5,276 bases of DNA. It comes from Candidatus Bathycorpusculum fermentans. Its GTDB lineage: Archaea; Thermoproteota; Bathyarchaeia; Bathyarchaeales; Bathycorpusculaceae. Below, piece after piece: positions 1 to 4,826 of this stretch. The position numbers and the translations under genes were made by a program. Each line of letters opens with the position of its first letter. Position 1 is the first letter of the stretch. The stretch is taken from assembly GCA_009787175.1 (NCBI GenBank), contig WRGM01000065.1:1-5276 (forward strand), in the 5' to 3' direction. A model generated the notes under the pieces. The model was given only the letters and a program-made list of their open reading frames with translations, did no database searches and was not told the DNA's origin.

Positions 1-140
1 GTACAAAAACACAATTTAACCACGCAATTACAATTACAACTGATATCCACACCCTATCACTCAGACATAGTTTATACTTTCCGGGATTTTAGGTAAGAAG
101 AATCAAGAGGCATTTCTTTGGTTTTGAAGGCGTTTTTGCT
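1..140. other. Left-edge region without a firm gene
   Basis: No complete gene is visible. Plus-strand frame 1 is open from base 1 to a TAA at 94-96, and frame 3 is also open, to a TAG at 90-92. Two overlapping open frames in A+C-rich sequence mean neither is persuasive. The first 60 bases are 44/60 A+C on the plus strand, which resembles the 3' part of the neighbouring plus-strand gene. This could be the tail of an upstream plus-strand gene, but I recognise no protein family in it. Confidence 0.3.
66..78 (+). promoter_or_regulatory. Possible distal TATA element
   Basis: The string AGTTTATAC at 69-77 recurs exactly at 145-153, where it sits at a good distance from the start of the downstream gene. 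The copy at 69-77 would place a transcription start near base 100, giving a leader of almost 90 nt. It may be a second promoter for the oxidase-like gene or a chance A/T-rich match. Confidence 0.25.
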
Positions 141-153
141 GAAAAGTTTATAC
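141..153 (+). promoter_or_regulatory. TATA/BRE promoter of the PPOX-like gene
   Basis: A purine-rich BRE-like stretch (GAAAAG, 141-146) is followed by TTTATAC (147-153), matching the usual archaeal arrangement. Initiation about 25 nt downstream would fall near 174-176. That lies after the first in-frame ATG at 164 and just before the ATG at 188, so the element argues for the later start. This is a pattern match only. Confidence 0.5.
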
Positions 154-187
154 AGTACTTAGCATGTTTAGGTTTGGCGTGAGTGTT

Positions 188-625
188 ATGCAGAAGGTTC
201 AGATATTTGATGTTATGAATAGGAATCCTGTGTTTTTCTTGGCAACTGTTGAAGGAACGGAGCCTCGTGTTCGAGGTATGATGCTGTATAGGGCAGATGA
301 GTCTGGTATTATTTTCCATACTGGTCCGCATAAGGATGTTTATCATCAAATTACTATGAATCCAAATGTGCAAATGTGCTTCTACGATGTAGCACAAAAC
401 ATACAAATCCGTGTACGTGGTACACTTGAAAAAATAGATGATGATGTGCTTAAAGAAGAAATAGCAAACCATTCAACACGCGCCTTTATGCAAAGCTGGA
501 AAGTAAACTGCGTAACCAAAGACGATTTCTACAAAATGTTCTCAGTTTTTCGCCTAAAAAACGGCAAAGCAAACATTTGGACATTCCAAACAAACTTTAC
601 CCCAAAAGAAGATATCCAACTCTGA
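188..625 (+). CDS. Pyridoxamine 5'-phosphate oxidase-like flavin/cofactor-binding protein
   Basis: This 145-residue protein resembles the small single-domain PNPOx-like split beta-barrel proteins (COG5015-type by recognition, not by a search). Such proteins bind FMN, F420 or a related cofactor in the cytoplasm, and most have no known substrate. Family-like features are FFLATVEGTEPRVRG (residues 16-30), HTGPHKDVYHQI (44-55), NPNVQMCFYD (58-67) and the strand IQIRVRGTLE (72-81). There is no signal peptide or membrane segment. An earlier in-frame ATG at 164 would add eight residues. I chose 188 because the TATA box at 147-153 predicts transcription starting after 164, because GTGAG at 179-183 is a weak SD four bases upstream, and because family members begin close to this point. 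Codon choice shifts along the gene, from T/G-ending near the start to A/C-ending near the end. It stands alone, convergent with the decayed toxin-antitoxin locus. The family call is solid; the specific function is unknown. Confidence 0.85.
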   Translation: MQKVQIFDVMNRNPVFFLATVEGTEPRVRGMMLYRADESGIIFHTGPHKDVYHQITMNPNVQMCFYDVAQNIQIRVRGTLEKIDDDVLKEEIANHSTRAFMQSWKVNCVTKDDFYKMFSVFRLKNGKANIWTFQTNFTPKEDIQL

Positions 626-674
626 AATCACCATAAACAGGGCAATCGAAAACTGCAAAACCATCCCTATCTCC

Positions 675-689
675 TTTTGTACAATTTTT
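675..689 (+). terminator. U-tract terminator of the PPOX-like gene
   Basis: T4 (675-678) and T5 (685-689) lie 50-64 bases past the stop codon. U-rich tracts are the usual archaeal 3'-end signal. The assignment rests on position and composition only. Confidence 0.45.
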
Positions 690-692
690 ATA

Positions 693-716
693 AATTATGG
701 TGAATTTGCCATAATT
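693..716. repeat. Inverted repeat between convergent genes
   Basis: AATTATGG (693-700) and CCATAATT (709-716) are perfect 8-base inverted arms around an 8-base loop. The repeat lies between the 3' ends of two convergent units, just after the plus-strand T-tracts. It could be a transcript-end hairpin serving either strand or a protein-binding site. The arms are A/T-rich, so the predicted stem is modest. Confidence 0.45.
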
Positions 717-783
717 AAAAGTTGGATTATGAATCTGTTCCAAACGTCAAGTAAACTCTAGTTAACTAATCACTGTTGGCATC

Positions 784-789
784 AAAAAA
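784..789 (-). terminator. T6 tract after the relE pseudogene
   Basis: Six A on the plus strand give a T6 tract on the minus strand, 16 bases after the last stop of the toxin remnant. It is the expected termination signal of the relBE unit and appears intact although the genes are not. Confidence 0.4.
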
Positions 790-805
790 TGGTTTTCAAA
801 CAGAG

Positions 806-1058
806 TTACTTGTAGTTTTTCTTTCTATGTCCTGTATTCTAGAGTATCACTATTTTTTCAACTTCTTTTACTCCGTAGAGAACTATAATTTCCGCTTCTA
901 ATTGACATTTTTCCTGCAAGATTTCCTCGTAAAGTTTTTCCAATATAAGGATCAGCTTCCCGTTGTCTTATTGCTAAATCAACTTGTTGTTTTATTGTTT
1001 TGTCATATTTGCGGAAGGCTTTTTCAAAAGTTGTTGTAATTTCTAGTTTATATTTCGT
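806..1058 (-). pseudogene. relE: Decayed RelE/ParE-family toxin
   Basis: Reading the minus strand from 1058 gives KYKLEITTTFEKAFRKYD, then ADPYIGKTLRGNLAGKMSIR and SGNY. After a frame change at about 884 it continues VLYGVKEVEKIVIL, then an in-frame TAG (841-839), then NTGHRKKNYK and TAA (808-806). Repaired, this is about 84 residues, the normal size of RelE/ParE mRNA-interferase or gyrase-type toxins. It has the family pattern: a helical N-terminus, L-x-G-x-L-x-G, R-x-G-N-Y-(R)-V-L-Y, and a C-terminal G-H-R-x-x-x-Y. Three lesions are visible. The start position reads ACG instead of ATG. A net 2-base loss after GNY falls where families normally have an Arg. A TAG stands where Tyr is usual just before the GHR motif. 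No active toxin can be made. It follows the antitoxin remnant with an 11-base overlap. The superfamily is clear; whether RelE or ParE is not. Confidence 0.85.
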
Positions 1059-1256
1059 CAGATTGTTTCAACTCTTTGATGAAATCGTCATAATCTCGAA
1101 CTTTTCCAGCTTTAACGTCTGCTTCTGCTTCTTTTAGACGGTCATAACTTCTTTATCTTCAAGAATGTTAAAAGTTTCAACTATTTTCTCAAGCAAACCG
1201 TTCACTTTTACCAGTAAAGCTCTATCTTCATCGGTAATAAGAACACTTTCAGACAT
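1048..1256 (-). pseudogene. relB: Frameshifted RelB-type antitoxin
   Basis: ATG at 1256-1254 follows a clear SD (GGTGAT, 1265-1260). The frame starts MSESVLITDEDRALLVKVNG and continues through LLEKIVETFNILEDKEVM, then stops at TAA 1136-1134 after 40 codons. Restoring one base near 1141-1143 resumes RLKEAEADVKAGKVRDYDDF followed by IKELKQSDEI and TAA (1050-1048), about 69 residues in total. That is the usual length and acidic/helical character of small archaeal antitoxins paired with RelE toxins. The tail A-D-V-K-A-G-K-V-R-D-Y-D-D-F-I resembles the C-terminal toxin-binding segment of this class. The truncated 40-residue product would keep the N-terminal part and lose the toxin-binding tail. 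Promoter, palindrome and SD look intact, so the decay seems recent. An assembly or sequencing error could mimic a single frameshift, but the toxin carries independent lesions. Confidence 0.8.
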
Positions 1257-1259
1257 GAA

Positions 1260-1265
1260 ATCACC
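1260..1265 (-). promoter_or_regulatory. Shine-Dalgarno site of the relB remnant
   Basis: GGTGAT on the minus strand, three bases before the ATG at 1256, matches the 3' part of the consensus GGAGGTGAT. It fixes the start of the antitoxin frame. Confidence 0.6.
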
Positions 1266-1286
1266 AGAAAGTAATACTACACTTTG

Positions 1287-1299
1287 ATATTTAAAATAT
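1287..1299 (-). promoter_or_regulatory. relBE promoter with operator-like palindrome
   Basis: The minus strand reads ATATTTTAAATAT, a palindrome with perfect 6-base arms around one central base and also a good TATA box. Its centre is about 37 bases upstream of the antitoxin ATG. That predicts transcription starting near 1267 with a leader just long enough for the SD. RelB-type antitoxins commonly repress their own operon by binding palindromes that overlap the promoter; this role is inferred here. Confidence 0.45.
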
Positions 1300-1531
1300 T
1301 GCTCCGTTTTTGATGACGATGAAGTATATTCTAGCTGCTGTTAACCAGAGCTATTTTTTTATCTAGAGGATTGAATACTTGATTTTGAAATGATCTCACA
1401 GTTGGACATCACATCTGTTATGATGGTAGCTTGGGAGGTGATAGTCGTAGTTATGCCCTGATTCATCGGTTTTCATGTTCTTAATAATATTTTAAGAGTT
1501 TAAAACTTGAAAAAGAGCCTTATACAGAGAT
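1300..1531. other. Intergenic stretch without a convincing gene
   Basis: No frame on either strand gives a recognisable protein. The longest readable piece I found is a 23-codon plus-strand frame (1390-1461) with no known motif. A perfect SD consensus, GGAGGTGAT, lies on the plus strand at 1434-1442, but the only ATG after it (1453) runs into a stop after two codons. The left part is the upstream side of the relBE remnant and the right part is the 3' flank of the tRNA gene. Confidence 0.4.
1502..1514 (-). terminator. U-tract terminator after tRNA-Ser
   Basis: On the minus strand T5 (1514-1510) and T4 (1505-1502) start 17 bases beyond the encoded CCA. They are the first runs of four or more T on this strand after the mfnE stop codon other than a TTTT within the tRNA intron region, so they could end both the tRNA transcript and any read-through from the mfn operon. 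Confidence 0.45.
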
Positions 1532-1648
1532 TGGCGCCGGGAGGGGGATTTGAACCCCCGTGACCCCGAAAGATCACAAGCTTACAGGTTCACCGTTTTA
1601 TGTGGTGTATCTCCAGGCTTGCTCCCTGCCTGGCTAGGAGACCCCGGC
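1532..1648 (-). tRNA. tRNA-Ser (anticodon GGA), intron-containing
   Basis: The acceptor stem is GCCGGGG (1648-1642) with TCCCGGC (1542-1536), ending in one G-U pair. Discriminator G73 is at 1535 and an encoded CCA at 1534-1532. The D arm has A14, G15, G18G19 and A21. The anticodon stem is CAAGC (1621-1617) with GCTTG (1581-1577), and the T arm is GGGGG-TTCAAAT-CCCCC (1559-1543). A long variable region (1576-1560) forms TGATC/GGTCA, making this a type II tRNA. G73 plus the long variable arm indicates serine rather than leucine, and the loop C32 T33 GGA G37 gives anticodon GGA at 1614-1612, decoding UCC/UCU. A 28-nt intron separates G37 from A38. The mature length is 89 nt including CCA. The gene lies downstream of mfnE on the same strand. 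Confidence 0.93.
1583..1610 (-). other. Archaeal tRNA intron at position 37/38 (bulge-helix-bulge)
   Basis: The 28-nt insert fits a bulge-helix-bulge fold. The outer helix is the anticodon stem. The central helix pairs C32-T33-G34-G35 with CCTG near the intron 3' end. The 3-base bulges are A36-G37-A and T-A-A38. An inner helix TACACC/GGTGAA closes the intron loop. Cutting after the second base of each bulge gives the loop CTGGAGA. The central helix carries a U-U mismatch at U33 and the inner helix an A-A mismatch, so the motif is relaxed. Splicing would be by the archaeal EndA endonuclease and RtcB ligase, which are not in this window. Confidence 0.8.
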
Positions 1649-1695
1649 TTATGAACCATTTTATTGGTTAACTTACCCTTTCTCTGTTTTCTGCA

Positions 1696-1706
1696 GAATT
1701 TAAAGG
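1696..1706 (-). promoter_or_regulatory. Candidate TATA element for tRNA-Ser
   Basis: The minus strand reads GTAAAC followed by CTTTAAATTC, a BRE/TATA-like pair centred near 1701. It predicts a start near 1675 and a tRNA leader of about 27 nt, which is longer than usual. A weaker A/T patch lies closer to the tRNA (about 1658-1664). Confidence 0.3.
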
Positions 1707-1824
1707 TTTACGGCGAATGTCTGTTGTTTAGTATTTTTGTTTTTTTGTTTCTCTTTTTTCTATTGTTTTGTCTGATGAATTGTTGGGTTTTTTGGTAAAT
1801 TATGGGTGCTGGTGGATGGGTGGT

Positions 1825-2496
1825 TTATGTTGTTATTGTGGTGCCTATGTTTGCTTGTTTATTTTTTAGTACTGCTTCTAGTTTGTCTGGGTAGAATCCG
1901 TTGATTATGTGGCAGTTGATTTTATTTGTCTTTAAGATTTTTGGTAGGTGTTTGTCAACGCAGGTTTTTTCCATTTTTAAGAGTTCTCTTGTTGTTATGT
2001 GTTCATATAGTTTGGCTTGCTTGTTTTGTTGTGGGTCGTCTGTAAATATGCCGTCTACATCTTTAATTAATAGCAAATTTTTTGTTTCAAGTTTTTCTGC
2101 TATGTAGGCAGCTATGGAGTCTGATGTTACATCCCAGGATTTTGGCAACTTTTCTTCTAAAAATATGAATTTTGAAGGTAAGAATACTGTTACTTTGCCT
2201 GTTTTACCCTTTTTTATTTCTTCTAGGTTGTCTACTATTTGGCTATTTGGGGTTATTAGGTCGGCTAGTAGTAGGCCGTATTGGTCCATTGCTAAAACTG
2301 CCATGTTATGTGTTGTTGCGGCTGTTAGAGTGAATTGTTTATCTGCTTCTCTTATAGTGTCTGCAAATTTGCCTCCACCTGGAATTACTACAATTTGATA
2401 TTTACCTGCCAGTTGACATAGCCTTTGGCATAGCGCCTGTAGTGCTTCTGGTTTTTCTGAGATGCTGCCACCGATTTTTATCACGTTAACTGTCAC
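1825..2496 (-). CDS. mfnE: [5-(aminomethyl)furan-3-yl]methyl phosphate kinase (MfnE)
   Basis: This cytoplasmic kinase of the amino-acid-kinase fold (PF00696 type) phosphorylates aminomethylfuran-methyl phosphate to its diphosphate, activating it for coupling by MfnF. The 223 residues show the phosphate-binding strand VIKIGGS (5-11), the glycine-rich loop PGGGKFAD (39-46), the substrate-domain motif DVTSDSIAAYIAEKL (122-136), the nucleotide segment LLLIKDVDGIFTDDP (141-155) and the C-terminal strand HIINGF with a late GTT. The length fits stand-alone MfnE. The start is GTG at 2496-2494, supported by GGGAGAGG (2511-2504) seven bases upstream. It overlaps the end of mfnF by 11 bases, which suggests translational coupling. 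Codons are strongly A/C-ending, opposite to mfnD at the other end of the operon. Amino-acid-kinase relatives such as isopentenyl phosphate kinase are the main alternatives, but the neighbours decide for MfnE. Confidence 0.9.
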   Translation of the reverse strand: MTVNVIKIGGSISEKPEALQALCQRLCQLAGKYQIVVIPGGGKFADTIREADKQFTLTAATTHNMAVLAMDQYGLLLADLITPNSQIVDNLEEIKKGKTGKVTVFLPSKFIFLEEKLPKSWDVTSDSIAAYIAEKLETKNLLLIKDVDGIFTDDPQQNKQAKLYEHITTRELLKMEKTCVDKHLPKILKTNKINCHIINGFYPDKLEAVLKNKQANIGTTITT

Positions 2497-3556
2497 GGTT
2501 ATTCCTCTCCCACCGTTTTACCGTCATTAATGCCGTTCCCACTGCGGGCACAGCTAATGATACATTATCTGGCAATAATTTATCTAAATCCATTATTATG
2601 ATGGTTTCTGCGGTTTTAATTTGTTCTGCCGCTTTTTTTGCAAGAAAATCTTTTCCTAACCCTGCCGTTAAAATAGGCACTTTTGTTAACGCCGCTTTTT
2701 TAACATAGCTGTAGACTTGGCTTAAGCCTTCCGCTATTTGCTGAATCTGTTTTTCATAGATGTACTGCGCTATTTGGTAGAGTTCTTTTTCAGTTAACAT
2801 TTCCCGATCTGCGCATACGAGTCGGGCAAGACGCGTAAGGGCTTCTCTACAGGTAACGCCTTTACCATCCGCTGTCTCACAGGTATACTGCTCCTCCGTT
2901 ATATTGCCTAAAACCCGGTGTACATCCGCACTTAGGGCAAATAGCTCTGAGGAAACCCTACAAACCGCGCCTTTAACGGGAACCGTTTGAACTATAGCGG
3001 CTAAATTTGTACGCAAACATCCCGTATAGACAAGTTCTCCGCAGACAAGCTTATCAAGATCCGTCTTACTCTGCGCATCCACTTTACCATTAATTATCGG
3101 TATAATACTAGTGCTAGTGCTGCCAACATCAACAATTAGACCGTTCTCAAAATACTGCGAAACAAGCCAACCAGTCGCCGCCCAATTAGCCGCCGCAGCA
3201 CCCAACGGTTCCAATAATGCCTCTCTAAGCGGCAATACTTTTACATCTGTACTTAAAACGTAAATAGGCAAATCAGAAAACACTTCCCTAACACAACCTA
3301 AAACATGCAAAACACCCTCACGCTTAGTCTTATAAACATCCGCTAACTCCGCAGTTATAGTAACACCAACCACGTCCAAACGGGCATCTGCACGTTTTCT
3401 TATCTTCTGCAAAACATGCACAAGGTTTTGCGGATTTTTCCAAACTGGAAAATACTCAACTAAAACCCTGACATCACCTATCACACCCTCCTGCGCTTGA
3501 ACATACGCCGCCTTAGTATTAGCCCCCCCTATATCCAAACCCAAAACATTAACCAA
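2486..3556 (-). CDS. mfnF: Methanofuran condensing enzyme MfnF (hydantoinase/oxoprolinase-like ASKHA protein)
   Basis: MfnF couples the furan diphosphate made by MfnE to gamma-glutamyltyramine from MfnD, forming the ether-linked core of methanofuran (APMF-Glu) with loss of diphosphate. It belongs to the hydantoinase A/oxoprolinase-like group. Numbered from the GTG at 3565, motifs are LGLDIGGANTKAA (8-20, first phosphate loop), VGVTITAELADVY (66-78), NWAATGW (127-133), IVDVGSTSTSIIPI (144-157, second phosphate loop), GELVYTGCLRTNL (176-188), PILTAGLG (297-304) and AVPAVGTALM (338-347). The GTG at 3565 overlaps the very strong SD GGAGGTG (3571-3565) and cannot be served by it. TTG at 3556-3554 is eight bases beyond that SD and still precedes VNVLGLDIGG, so I prefer it (356 residues). 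The SD lies inside the last codons of mfnD. Base composition changes gradually along the gene from G+T-rich to A+C-rich coding strand. Confidence 0.9.
   Translation of the reverse strand: MVNVLGLDIGGANTKAAYVQAQEGVIGDVRVLVEYFPVWKNPQNLVHVLQKIRKRADARLDVVGVTITAELADVYKTKREGVLHVLGCVREVFSDLPIYVLSTDVKVLPLREALLEPLGAAAANWAATGWLVSQYFENGLIVDVGSTSTSIIPIINGKVDAQSKTDLDKLVCGELVYTGCLRTNLAAIVQTVPVKGAVCRVSSELFALSADVHRVLGNITEEQYTCETADGKGVTCREALTRLARLVCADREMLTEKELYQIAQYIYEKQIQQIAEGLSQVYSYVKKAALTKVPILTAGLGKDFLAKKAAEQIKTAETIIIMDLDKLLPDNVSLAVPAVGTALMTVKRWERNNRDS
2504..2511 (-). promoter_or_regulatory. Shine-Dalgarno site of mfnE
   Basis: GGGAGAGG on the minus strand ends seven bases before the GTG at 2496 and lies inside the last codons of mfnF. 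It supports the GTG start. Confidence 0.6.
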
Positions 3557-3561
3557 ACAAC

Positions 3562-4782
3562 TCACACCTCCCTACACAAATCCAAAACCCGACCTTTAAC
3601 ATCCTCTAATCGACAGCAAGCCTCCTCATATGAAACACCTTCAACAGAGAGCAGAGCACAACCTTTTTTACTATCCACTATAGGAAACGGAGGAGACACC
3701 ATCTCAGACATTTTACACAACTCATATAAAACGTCCATATCCACTTTAGGCGTTTCAATTTTAGAAAAACATGAATAACCCAAAAAAGCCACATTAGACG
3801 GCAAAACATTCCGAAGAGCAGCATCTAATATAGCACTAGCAAAATTGAAACCTGTCACACGACTAAGCCCAACAAAAGACGTAGTCAACCTGGGATTAAC
3901 ATCCACCACAACAGGACCCGCATCCGTTAAAACCAAATCCACACCCACATACCCCCTCAAACCAGAAAAACAACCAACAACAGCCCCAGCCACCTTAAAA
4001 ACCTCGCTCATTTTCTCACTATAAAAAGGCACAGAACCACCCATATAACATGAAACACCATCAGGCCCCAAAAGAACAACATTTTGCCTATTAAGACTAA
4101 CCGCCACAGATTTACTCTCAGTACAGAGCAAACTAACACTTACATGCTCACCTACAAGATACTCCTGCACCATAAACATCTCACTACCCAACTCATTAAC
4201 AACACGCCCAACCGCCCCCACAACCTGTGATGGCTCATCTACAAGACTTAAACCACTACAACCCACACCATCAACAGGCTTAAAAACAACAGGAAACCCA
4301 AAACAATCCATAAAACCCGCATCTCTATATTGTGCAACACTCACCTCAACAGTTTTAGGCGTCCTCAAACCTTTACTCTTCAACATTTTATACAAACCAA
4401 CTTTATCCGAAACAGCACGTATAGCCTCTGGACAACTATTTAACAAAGGCACCCCCTGCTGCTCTACAAACCTAACAAGCTCCGACAAAACTCCACCCGT
4501 TTCAGGAGCAATCACATAAACAGCATCAACAGACGAACAAGCCTTAAGAATAGCCTGCTGAGCATCTTTAAAACTAAAAATAGGCACAATACAATCAGCC
4601 TCAACAGGAAAATTATGCAAAACTAACTCTTCAGCAGCAACAACAGTTACCTCATGACCAGCTAGCTTCAAACCTGCTACACACGAACGCAACATACCAA
4701 AACCTTCAGCTAAAATACCCGGCGAAACAGCCCCCTCAGCAAAACCTCCCCCACACGCATGCTCATAGACTAAAACATTCAA
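3562..4782 (-). CDS. mfnD: Tyramine--L-glutamate ligase (MfnD), ATP-grasp family
   Basis: MfnD uses ATP to join glutamate through its gamma-carboxyl to tyramine, giving gamma-glutamyltyramine, the phenolic half of methanofuran. Numbered from a TTG at 4797, the motifs are VLVYEHACGGG (8-18), the lid segment DKVGLYKMLKSKGLRTPKT (131-149), FPVVFKPVDGVGCSGLSLV (168-186, ATP-binding lysine and glycine-rich loop), MVQEYLVGEHVSVSLL (209-224), and GYVGVDLVLTDAGPVVVDVNPRLTTS (282-307, with metal-binding D287, D299, N301 and R303). The TTG at 4797 gives 411 residues but has no SD, and the TATA-like TTTAATTT at 4819-4812 predicts transcription starting near 4790, after it. TTG at 4782-4780 follows GTGAT by four bases and yields the N-terminus (M)NVLVYEHACGGG, as in relatives, so I chose it (406 residues). 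It is first in the operon and ends just before mfnF. Codons are mostly T/G-ending. Confidence 0.9.
   Translation of the reverse strand: MNVLVYEHACGGGFAEGAVSPGILAEGFGMLRSCVAGLKLAGHEVTVVAAEELVLHNFPVEADCIVPIFSFKDAQQAILKACSSVDAVYVIAPETGGVLSELVRFVEQQGVPLLNSCPEAIRAVSDKVGLYKMLKSKGLRTPKTVEVSVAQYRDAGFMDCFGFPVVFKPVDGVGCSGLSLVDEPSQVVGAVGRVVNELGSEMFMVQEYLVGEHVSVSLLCTESKSVAVSLNRQNVVLLGPDGVSCYMGGSVPFYSEKMSEVFKVAGAVVGCFSGLRGYVGVDLVLTDAGPVVVDVNPRLTTSFVGLSRVTGFNFASAILDAALRNVLPSNVAFLGYSCFSKIETPKVDMDVLYELCKMSEMVSPPFPIVDSKKGCALLSVEGVSYEEACCRLEDVKGRVLDLCREV
3565..3571 (-). promoter_or_regulatory. Shine-Dalgarno site that decides the mfnF start
   Basis: GGAGGTG is a 7-base match to the consensus, embedded in the last mfnD codons (Arg-Glu-Val-stop). 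It overlaps the GTG at 3565 by one base but is well spaced from the TTG at 3556. Confidence 0.65.
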
Positions 4783-4810
4783 ACAAATCACAAACAACCA
4801 TAAACAAAGA

Positions 4811-4826
4811 AAAATTAAACCTTTTT
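4811..4826 (-). promoter_or_regulatory. TATA/BRE promoter of the mfnDFE operon
   Basis: The minus strand reads GAAAAAGG then TTTAATTT, a BRE followed by a TATA-like box centred near 4815. Initiation about 25 bases on falls near 4790, giving a short leader containing GTGAT before the TTG at 4782. No second promoter is evident before mfnF or mfnE. Confidence 0.45.

Noticed and set aside
89..472. A 127-codon minus-strand open frame
   Set aside because: It is antisense to the clear PPOX-like gene, is low-complexity in places, shows no family motif and arises from that gene's codon usage.
839..841. TAG in the toxin remnant as a pyrrolysine codon
   Set aside because: The same gene also has a frameshift and no start codon, so simple decay explains the TAG.
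1310..1330. TGATGACGATGA as a C/D-box guide RNA
   Set aside because: No D box (CTGA) or D'/C' pair lies at the required spacing downstream.
1434..1442. Minus-strand ATCACCTCC as a possible 16S rRNA 3' end fragment
   Set aside because: The bases before it do not match the conserved 16S terminal sequence, so the short match is probably chance.
1390..1461. Orphan perfect SD (GGAGGTGAT, 1434-1442) and a 23-codon frame around it
   Set aside because: The only ATG after the SD (1453) reaches a stop after two codons, and the longer frame has no start signal or homology I can name.
1901..2398. Two plus-strand open frames (1901-2107 and 2114-2398)
   Set aside because: Both are antisense to mfnE, which has strong kinase motifs over the whole stretch.
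3497..3778. A 93-codon plus-strand open frame
   Set aside because: It lies opposite the mfnD/mfnF junction and has no recognisable domain or SD.
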